The notes beneath the pieces were generated by a model, which did not search any database, had not been told where the DNA came from, and saw only the letters and a program-made list of their open reading frames with translations. Made by a program: the position numbers and the translations under genes. DNA of 64,000 nucleotides from Marinihelvus sp963695135. GTDB taxonomy: Bacteria > Pseudomonadota > Gammaproteobacteria > Xanthomonadales > SZUA-36. The stretch spans positions 62,001 to 126,000 of the forward strand of contig CAVOGA010000001.1 in the NCBI GenBank assembly GCA_963695135.1. Reading direction: 5' to 3'. Positions 58,775 to 64,000 of the stretch are shown here, piece after piece (position 1 is the first letter of the stretch; each line of letters starts with the position of its first letter).

Positions 58775-59230
58775 ATGACAGGAATGAGACTACTGGCCGT
58801 GCTGCTGGCCATGACGATGCTGGGCGCGTGCACGACACTCAAGCAGCCCGTCTTTACGGACGATGCGGGCGCCCTGCGCGGCTATGACCCGGTCGCCTAT
58901 TTCCGGGTCGGCGAGGCGGTCAGGGGTGACCCGGCCTTCAGTCTTGAGCATGACGGTGCCAGCTGGTCCTTTTCCAGCCAGGAGAACCTGGAAGCCTTCC
59001 GGGATGATCCGGCGCGCTTTGTTCCGCAGTATGGCGGGTTCTGCGCCTATGCCATGAGCCGGGGCTTCGTGGTCTCCAGCGATCCGGAAGCCTGGACCGT
59101 CGTTGATGACCGGCTGTACCTCAACTACAGCAAGAGCGTGCGGAACACCTGGCTGAAGGATGTGCCGGGCTACGTGGCCAGCGCGGATGCCAACTGGGCC
59201 GGGCTGCAAGCCGGATCCGGACCGCGCTGA
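58775..59230 (+). CDS. YHS domain-containing lipoprotein
   Basis: A 151-residue lipoprotein. ATG 58775 (MTGMRLLAVLLAMTMLGAC) has GGAACGGGG upstream; the lipobox is MLGAC. The YHS-type fold follows: LRGYDPVAYFRVGEAVRGD, SLEHDGASWSFSSQENLEAF and the Cys in YGGFCAYAMSRG. YHS domains are suspected metal-binding modules. It is the first gene of the exporter/diiron/ketosynthase unit, 13 bases before the exporter gene. Confidence 0.86.
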   Translation: MTGMRLLAVLLAMTMLGACTTLKQPVFTDDAGALRGYDPVAYFRVGEAVRGDPAFSLEHDGASWSFSSQENLEAFRDDPARFVPQYGGFCAYAMSRGFVVSSDPEAWTVVDDRLYLNYSKSVRNTWLKDVPGYVASADANWAGLQAGSGPR

Positions 59231-59243
59231 TTCCTCGAAGCTG

Positions 59244-61424
59244 ATGCTGTCGCGCCTTCGCACCATCGCCGGGCTGCTGCTCGCGGCCATCACCGTGGTG
59301 GCTCTCCTGGGCCTGCCCGAACTGCGCCCCAACAGCCACTATTCGGCGTATTTCGAGGAAGACGCGCCTGTACTGCAGGCCCACCGTGAAATTTCCGCGA
59401 CCTTCTCGCGCACGGATTCACTGCTGGTGCTGCTGCAGGGCGACCGCAGTTTTCTTGACCCGGAAAACTTCCTGCTCATCGACGAGCTGACGTTCCAGCT
59501 GGAAAGCCATCCCCGGGTACGGCGCGTGGTATCCGTGGCGCGACTCGGTATTCTCGGCGAGAACGTGACGGATAAGGGCGACTTCATTCCCACCGCCGGC
59601 CAGTTGGAGGCGCATGGTCGTGCCGGGGGCTTATTGCTTTCGGAAGACCAGACGGTGGCCGGGATCCTGGTGTTCGTCGAACTGCCCGACCGCTCCTCCG
59701 CAGCCGTGGTGCGCACGGTGACCGGGCTAAAAGCGCTTGTCGAAGAGGCGACGGCACCCCGGGGGATACGTCCCGCGTTCAGCGGCACGCTGGCGCTGAA
59801 CGAGGCGTATATCAATACGGTTCGGGCCGACCTTCGCAAGCTGTTGCCGGGTCTCCTGCTGCTTATGTTTGTCATCCTCACCCTGCGCCTGCGCAGCTGG
59901 GCCACCGCCCTGGTGTTGCTGGGTATCGGTTTGCTGGCCGTACTGGCGGCCTTTGGCATGGCGGGGCTGGCGGGCGCCGAGCTGGCCGCACTGCACGCCT
60001 TCACGCCGGTGATTATCGTTGCCATCAGCGTGGCGGGCTGTGTGCACCTGGCCCTGGGCTATGGCCGCTACCGGGCCTGGGGGCAGTCGCCGGAGCAGGC
60101 CGCGCGGTCCTCGATTCACCGCAACCTGTTGCCCATGGCCCTGGCCAACGGCACCACGGCAGCCGGCTTCCTGGGTTTGCTGCTCAGTCCGTCGCCACCG
60201 GTCCAGGTCATGGGCATGGTGGTGGCCAGCGGCATCCTGGTCGCCTTTGGCCTGTGCCTGAGCCTGTTGCCGGTGTTTCTCGCCGGGGCGGACCCGGTGT
60301 CCATTAGCGCGCGCCGGTCATGGCGCGGGGCAGAACGGCTGGCAGCGCTGGTGCACCGCCGCCGTACCCTCATCATTACCCTGTTTCTGCTGCTGGCGGT
60401 GCCCGCGACGGGACTGGCCCTGCGCAATACGATCAGCGACAACGTGTTTGAGTATTTTGCTCCGTCGCATCCATTTTCCAGGGACGCGCGGCTGGTGGAC
60501 AGCGCGCTGAGCGGCGTCAATGAACTCCACTACGCGCTCGACAGCGGCCGGGAAAATGGCTTCCTGGAGGCGCAGGCCGTGCAGGACCTGCAGCGCTTCA
60601 GTGCGTGGCTGCGGACGCAGCCGGAAGTGCGCCGCGTGGCCTCTGCTGGCGACCTCGGCCTGATCCGGGAGGCGCAGTCAGAAGGCCGGCTCCAGCAGCG
60701 ACTGGACTTTTTCAGGGATGCGGCGAAAACCGCCGGCAGCGGCAACGATTTGCTGGCCCTGGATATTTCCCGGGACTACGCCGCCGCCCTGGTCTCCGTG
60801 TATCTCGAACCGCTGGATTCGGCGGGTATTGCCGCCTTTGACCAGCGCGCGCTGGCCTGGGCCCGTACCGGACTGCCCGGCTACCGGGTGGTCAGCGGGG
60901 GACCGCCGCTGATGTTTGCTCACCTGGGCCAGCAGAACATCCAGGGCATGCTCACCGCCCTGGGCAGTGCCCTGCTCATTGCCGCGCTGCTGCTCGGACT
61001 GGTGTTCCGTTCGCTGAAAGTGGCCTGGGTGGCCATGCTGTGCAACCTGCTGCCGATCCTGCTGGTGTACTCGCTGTGGGCCCTGTTCAACGGACGTATC
61101 AGCCTCGGCGCCGCGGTGGTCATGGGCATGATCCTGGGTATTGTCCTCGACGACACGGTGTATTTCCTGTCCGCCCACCAGCGTGCAGCGGCCGCGAGGG
61201 TTGCGGACCCGGTGCTCGAGGCGATCAAACGCGTGGGACCGGCCATGATCATCACCACGCTGACCCTGGTTGGCGGCCTCAGCCTCGGCCTGCTGTCCCA
61301 GTTCGGCCCGATCTGGAGCATGAGTGCCCTGTCAGTCGGCATTATTGCGGCCGCCCTGCTGGTTGACCTGCTCCTGCTGCCGGCTCTGCTCGTGCAGCGC
61401 GGCGGGGGGAGGGCAGTCCCATGA
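59244..61424 (+). CDS. MMPL/RND family exporter
   Basis: A 726-residue inner-membrane protein with the short two-module architecture of MMPL and hopanoid/lipid exporters. TM1 is near residues 9-25; the first extracytoplasmic loop starts SHYSAYFEEDAPVLQAHREI; TM2-6 are near residues 215-370 with the conserved FTPVIIVAISVAGCVHLALGYG; a second half follows with GMILGIVLDDTVYFLSAHQR (the proton-relay Asp pair is present) and terminal TMs. No AcrB-type adaptor partner is nearby, which favours lipid or hydrophobic cargo over drugs. Its stop overlaps the next start by four bases (ATGA). Confidence 0.88.
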   Translation: MLSRLRTIAGLLLAAITVVALLGLPELRPNSHYSAYFEEDAPVLQAHREISATFSRTDSLLVLLQGDRSFLDPENFLLIDELTFQLESHPRVRRVVSVARLGILGENVTDKGDFIPTAGQLEAHGRAGGLLLSEDQTVAGILVFVELPDRSSAAVVRTVTGLKALVEEATAPRGIRPAFSGTLALNEAYINTVRADLRKLLPGLLLLMFVILTLRLRSWATALVLLGIGLLAVLAAFGMAGLAGAELAALHAFTPVIIVAISVAGCVHLALGYGRYRAWGQSPEQAARSSIHRNLLPMALANGTTAAGFLGLLLSPSPPVQVMGMVVASGILVAFGLCLSLLPVFLAGADPVSISARRSWRGAERLAALVHRRRTLIITLFLLLAVPATGLALRNTISDNVFEYFAPSHPFSRDARLVDSALSGVNELHYALDSGRENGFLEAQAVQDLQRFSAWLRTQPEVRRVASAGDLGLIREAQSEGRLQQRLDFFRDAAKTAGSGNDLLALDISRDYAAALVSVYLEPLDSAGIAAFDQRALAWARTGLPGYRVVSGGPPLMFAHLGQQNIQGMLTALGSALLIAALLLGLVFRSLKVAWVAMLCNLLPILLVYSLWALFNGRISLGAAVVMGMILGIVLDDTVYFLSAHQRAAAARVADPVLEAIKRVGPAMIITTLTLVGGLSLGLLSQFGPIWSMSALSVGIIAAALLVDLLLLPALLVQRGGGRAVP

Positions 61425-62071
61425 ACGCCCGGGAACTGCTGGACTGGCATCGCTACCTGCGCGGCATCGGCCCGAGCCTGAGCGATGCGCAGGCCGAAGC
61501 CTGCGCCCGCCTTGGCACGGTGTTGCTCTGCGGCGAGCAGTCGGCGGTGCAGATTTTCGCCCGGGAAGTGTCCCGGGGACTGGCGCCGCCGGAAACGCTG
61601 CGCAGCCTGCAGATCATCGAACGCGAGGAGGCCGCCCACGAACAGGCGCTGGAGGCGCTGTGCCGGAGTTTACCTGCACCGCCCGATGCCTGGGCGCTGA
61701 AGCGCCGCGCCCAGCGGTTCTTCCTGCGACTCGGGCGGGCGGAGAATATTGCGCAGCACTTTGGCCAGATCGCAATCCTCGACAGCGCGGTCTGCCGCAT
61801 GATGTACGCGATCGAACACAGCAGCATTGCCCGCGGCACGCCGATGCACCGCCTGGCCGGGATCATCAAGCGGGACGAGGCCCGCCACGTGGCGGTCAGC
61901 CGGCGCTACGCGGCCTTGTTTGATCCGCCGCCGGCCTGCCGGATCGAAGCCGCGGCAGCCCTGGGCAGCGAGCTGGCCACCATGCTGGCGCCCCTGGGAG
62001 ACTCCTTCGAGGTCCTGGGGGTTTGCAGTGACCGGCTGTTTCGCCGCCTGCGCCGGGACGCAGCCCCGTGA
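61421..62071 (+). CDS. Ferritin-like diiron protein
   Basis: A 216-residue, all-helical protein. Candidate carboxylate/His ligands follow the ferritin-like diiron pattern: Glu39 (CGEQSAVQIF), Glu70 and His73 (EREEAAHEQA), Asp121 or Glu132 in the third helix, and Glu153 with His156 (KRDEARHVAVS). The two ExxH motifs lie in helices 2 and 4, as expected. It may be an oxygenase or oxidase acting on an acyl chain, given the neighbours, but substrate is unknown. Coupled by ATGA to the exporter gene and by GTGA to the ketosynthase gene. Confidence 0.72.
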   Translation: MNARELLDWHRYLRGIGPSLSDAQAEACARLGTVLLCGEQSAVQIFAREVSRGLAPPETLRSLQIIEREEAAHEQALEALCRSLPAPPDAWALKRRAQRFFLRLGRAENIAQHFGQIAILDSAVCRMMYAIEHSSIARGTPMHRLAGIIKRDEARHVAVSRRYAALFDPPPACRIEAAAALGSELATMLAPLGDSFEVLGVCSDRLFRRLRRDAAP

Positions 62072-63120
62072 GCGCGCGCTTCTCTCCAACCCGCCTGAAG
62101 CTGCTCGGCTCGGGCACGGCCCTGCCCGGGCCCGCCGTCGGCAATGAGCAGCTGCTGGCTTACCTGGACAGGCACTGCAGCCCCGGCAAGGCCCGCCTGG
62201 CGGGCCGGCTGGCGAAGCGCCTGGGAATCACCGCACGCCACGTGAGTCGCGACCTGTCCCTTCCCCTGAGCGGCACGCGTCCGGGTTTCGATGCACCTTC
62301 CCTGTGCCAGCAGGCCCTGCAGCAGGCGCTGCAGGGCCAGGCCATGAGTTACCTGCTGGGCCACACGGCCACGCCCCACACGCTGCTGCCCTCCAACGTG
62401 GCCTGGGTCGCGGAAAAAATGGACTTCGCCGGCCCTTACCTGGAGCTGCGCCAGGCCTGTACCGGATTTGCCAACGCCCTGTCCGTGGCCGCCGCCATGA
62501 TCGCCGAAAATACCGGCACCACCGTGGGCATTGTCGGCAGTGAGACCGGTTCCGCCTATTTTCGTATTACCGAGGACTTCGCGGACCGGGAGCAACTGCT
62601 CAATTTCGTGCAAATGGGAGACGGGGCAGGCGCCGTGGCAGTTACCGCGGATGACGGCGCCGGCGGCGCAGTGATTTCCGATGTGTTTGTCGGCCAGGTC
62701 GGCAAGGACAAGGCGCCGGGCATTCGCCTCAGCGGCGGCGGCTCAGCCGATCCCGCCTGTTCCGCGGGCCTGCCCTATTTCCGTCATGATGCGCGCAGCG
62801 TCCGGCGGCACGGTGAACAACTGCTGGCCGCGGGAGTAGACGCGATCCAGTCCCGCGGGCTGGCGCTCGAGGACTTTGACTGGATCATTCCCCACCAGGC
62901 CAACGGGCTCATGGCGGAACTTCTTGCCGCCCGTTTTCCGGCGACCCGGGGCAAGGTGTTTGTTACCGCCGACCGGCTGGGCAATATGGGTTCGGCAGCG
63001 ATCTGGGTCAGCTTCGATACGCTGCGCCGCTCCGGTCAGTTGCACCAGGGGCAACGGGTCCTGGTGCTGGGCGCGGAGGCCAGCAAGTATCTCTACGGCG
63101 GTTTCGTGTATACCCATTAG
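62068..63120 (+). CDS. 3-oxoacyl-ACP synthase III family protein (ketoacyl synthase III)
   Basis: A 350-residue thiolase-fold enzyme with GTG start at 62068. The catalytic triad is Cys131 (LRQACTGFANAL), His276 (WIIPHQANGLM) and Asn306 (ADRLGNMGSAAIW). The Asn loop, GNMGSAA, differs from the GNTSAAS of FabH, and the first third of the protein is poorly conserved, so it is not a housekeeping FabH but a KAS III relative that may condense an unusual acyl primer or extend a lipid or polyketide. It ends the four-gene unit; no ACP, ketoreductase or CoA ligase is visible downstream within the window. Confidence 0.87.
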   Translation: MSARFSPTRLKLLGSGTALPGPAVGNEQLLAYLDRHCSPGKARLAGRLAKRLGITARHVSRDLSLPLSGTRPGFDAPSLCQQALQQALQGQAMSYLLGHTATPHTLLPSNVAWVAEKMDFAGPYLELRQACTGFANALSVAAAMIAENTGTTVGIVGSETGSAYFRITEDFADREQLLNFVQMGDGAGAVAVTADDGAGGAVISDVFVGQVGKDKAPGIRLSGGGSADPACSAGLPYFRHDARSVRRHGEQLLAAGVDAIQSRGLALEDFDWIIPHQANGLMAELLAARFPATRGKVFVTADRLGNMGSAAIWVSFDTLRRSGQLHQGQRVLVLGAEASKYLYGGFVYTH

Positions 63121-63251
63121 CCCCCGCGACGCCAGCAGTTCACGAGACGACAGCGCTTCTTCCCCGACCTTGTAAATAAGTGTTGTCCGTCCATCGGGCG
63201 GACATTTACCCTGAACCTCTCTGAATTTTTATGTCCTTCCGAGAGGTAGTG

Positions 63252-64000
63252 ATGAGGCCCCGCACCTTCAAAATTTTCACACTCGCCTGTGTCCTGGCGC
63301 TGCTGCTCCCCACCCTGAGCCAGGCCGATTACAGGGACGTCGTCGTATTGGAAAACGGCAATGAAATCTTCGGGACGATCAAGTCGTTATCGCAGGGGCA
63401 GCTGCTGCTGGATACGGATGCGATGGGCACGGTTACAATCAAGTGGGACAAGATCGTCGAAATCCGCACCGCCGAGACGATGGAGATCAAGACCGACACC
63501 GGCGCGCGACTCTTCGGAACCCTCGATCCGCCTGACGGCCCGGCAAAGGTAAAGATCACCGCCGACTCATCCACGCAATCGCTGGGCATTGATGAACTGG
63601 TGCAGATTACGCCAATCGGCGAATCCTTCCTGAACCGTTTGCAGGGGTCTGTGAGCGCCGGCTTCAGCTTCACCAAGTCCAGCGACGTGGCGCAGTTCAG
63701 CTTCAGTGGCAACCTGCTGTACGAGGACCGCAGCAACCAGTGGGCCCTGACCTACAACAACATCGTCACGAACCAGGACAGCGGCACCACCCAGCAGCTG
63801 TACAGCCGCCTGGGTTACCGTTACCAGCCGGAGGGACGCTGGTACGGACTGGGCTTTTTCTCTTTTCAGCGCAACCAGGAACTGGGCATTGACGCGCGGG
63901 GCGTGCTGGGCGCGGGGGCGGGGCGGACGCTGTTCCAGAGCAGCCAGGGCCAGCTGTCGGTCAATGGCGGCCTGGACCTGAACGTGGAAGACAGCGGCAC
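63252..64000 (+). CDS. DUF481 family outer-membrane beta-barrel protein, 5' part
   Basis: Open to the right edge (249 codons visible). ATG 63252 has GAGAGG upstream. A signal peptide (FTLACVLALLLPTLSQA) is followed by a 100-residue beta-rich region (LENGNEIFGTIKSLSQGQLL, VTIKWDKIVEIRT) and then repeated beta strands (GSVSAGFSFTKSSDVAQFSF, WALTYNNIVTNQDSG, YSRLGYRYQPEGRWYGLGFF) typical of the DUF481/YdiY family of salt-induced outer-membrane proteins. It begins 131 bases after the ketosynthase gene, which may put it in a separate transcript. Confidence 0.85.
   Translation, partial: MRPRTFKIFTLACVLALLLPTLSQADYRDVVVLENGNEIFGTIKSLSQGQLLLDTDAMGTVTIKWDKIVEIRTAETMEIKTDTGARLFGTLDPPDGPAKVKITADSSTQSLGIDELVQITPIGESFLNRLQGSVSAGFSFTKSSDVAQFSFSGNLLYEDRSNQWALTYNNIVTNQDSGTTQQLYSRLGYRYQPEGRWYGLGFFSFQRNQELGIDARGVLGAGAGRTLFQSSQGQLSVNGGLDLNVEDSG

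Noticed and set aside
63184..63204. Hairpin TGTCCG...CGGACA after the ketosynthase gene as a terminator
   Set aside because: The stem is only 6 bp and is followed by TTTACC, not a T run; too weak to call.
1..64000. Prophage, insertion sequence, integron, CRISPR array or tRNA gene
   Set aside because: I found no transposase, integrase, phage structural genes, direct repeat arrays, inverted terminal repeats or tRNA-like GTTCGAATC loops.

Overview
The window is GC-rich, densely coded DNA from a gammaproteobacterium. The evidence is gene order: ponA divergent from pilMNOPQ, rdgB-rph divergent from yicC, and gmk-rpoZ-spoT-ridA-recG. Other family markers are glnB, ubiK, comM, a DUF938 methyltransferase and DUF3144. 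Large membrane-anchored TPR proteins and a peptidase carrying WYDP-type beta modules suggest a deep-branching, probably marine lineage near Woeseiaceae, Wenzhouxiangellaceae or Chromatiales. That placement is an inference and is weak. I see no phage, insertion sequence, CRISPR array, rRNA or tRNA; this is chromosomal core plus ordinary accessory genes.

Layout. 1-4581 (minus): an RND efflux permease, its adaptor, and the start of an ATP/ADP-translocase-like carrier. 4782-14326: a GMC oxidoreductase, an M48 protease with LemA, glnS, a dicarboxylate/amino-acid symporter, and mnmG with its terminator. 14403-18415: a membrane-anchored TPR protein, two lipoproteins and a 69-aa protein. 18431-23893: pepN, a serine/threonine dehydratase-like enzyme, tag, a free-methionine-sulfoxide reductase and a DUF938 methyltransferase. 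23999-32552: pilMNOPQ and divergent ponA with a conserved partner gene. 32586-44233: gltA, rpmE (zinc-free L31), hemW, rdgB, rph, yicC, gmk, rpoZ, spoT, ridA, recG and a PPK2 polyphosphate kinase. 44238-51650: a second TPR protein, a 3-hydroxyisobutyrate dehydrogenase-type enzyme, glnB, ubiK, an acid phosphatase, comM and a LytTR response regulator. 52108-58602: a HAD hydrolase, a secreted rhodanese, a secreted repeat protein coupled to an M14 carboxypeptidase, DUF3144 and moeB. 58775-63120: a tight four-gene unit (YHS lipoprotein, MMPL/RND exporter, diiron ferritin-like protein, ketoacyl synthase III), followed by a DUF481 outer-membrane protein cut by the window end.

Two points stand out. 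First, about twenty reading-frame breaks are scattered over fourteen genes, including conserved single-copy ones (mnmG, hemW, recG, pilQ). In nearly every broken gene the length modulo 3 fits single-base insertions, and removing one base per break restores a protein of normal family length. This looks like insertion-type sequencing error rather than decay, so I annotate these as full-length genes with breaks. Second, the exporter/diiron/ketosynthase cluster at 58775-63120 is the best candidate for an undescribed pathway. The diiron ligands and the Cys-His-Asn triad are visible and the genes overlap by 4 bases, but no acyl carrier protein or product-defining enzyme is in view.
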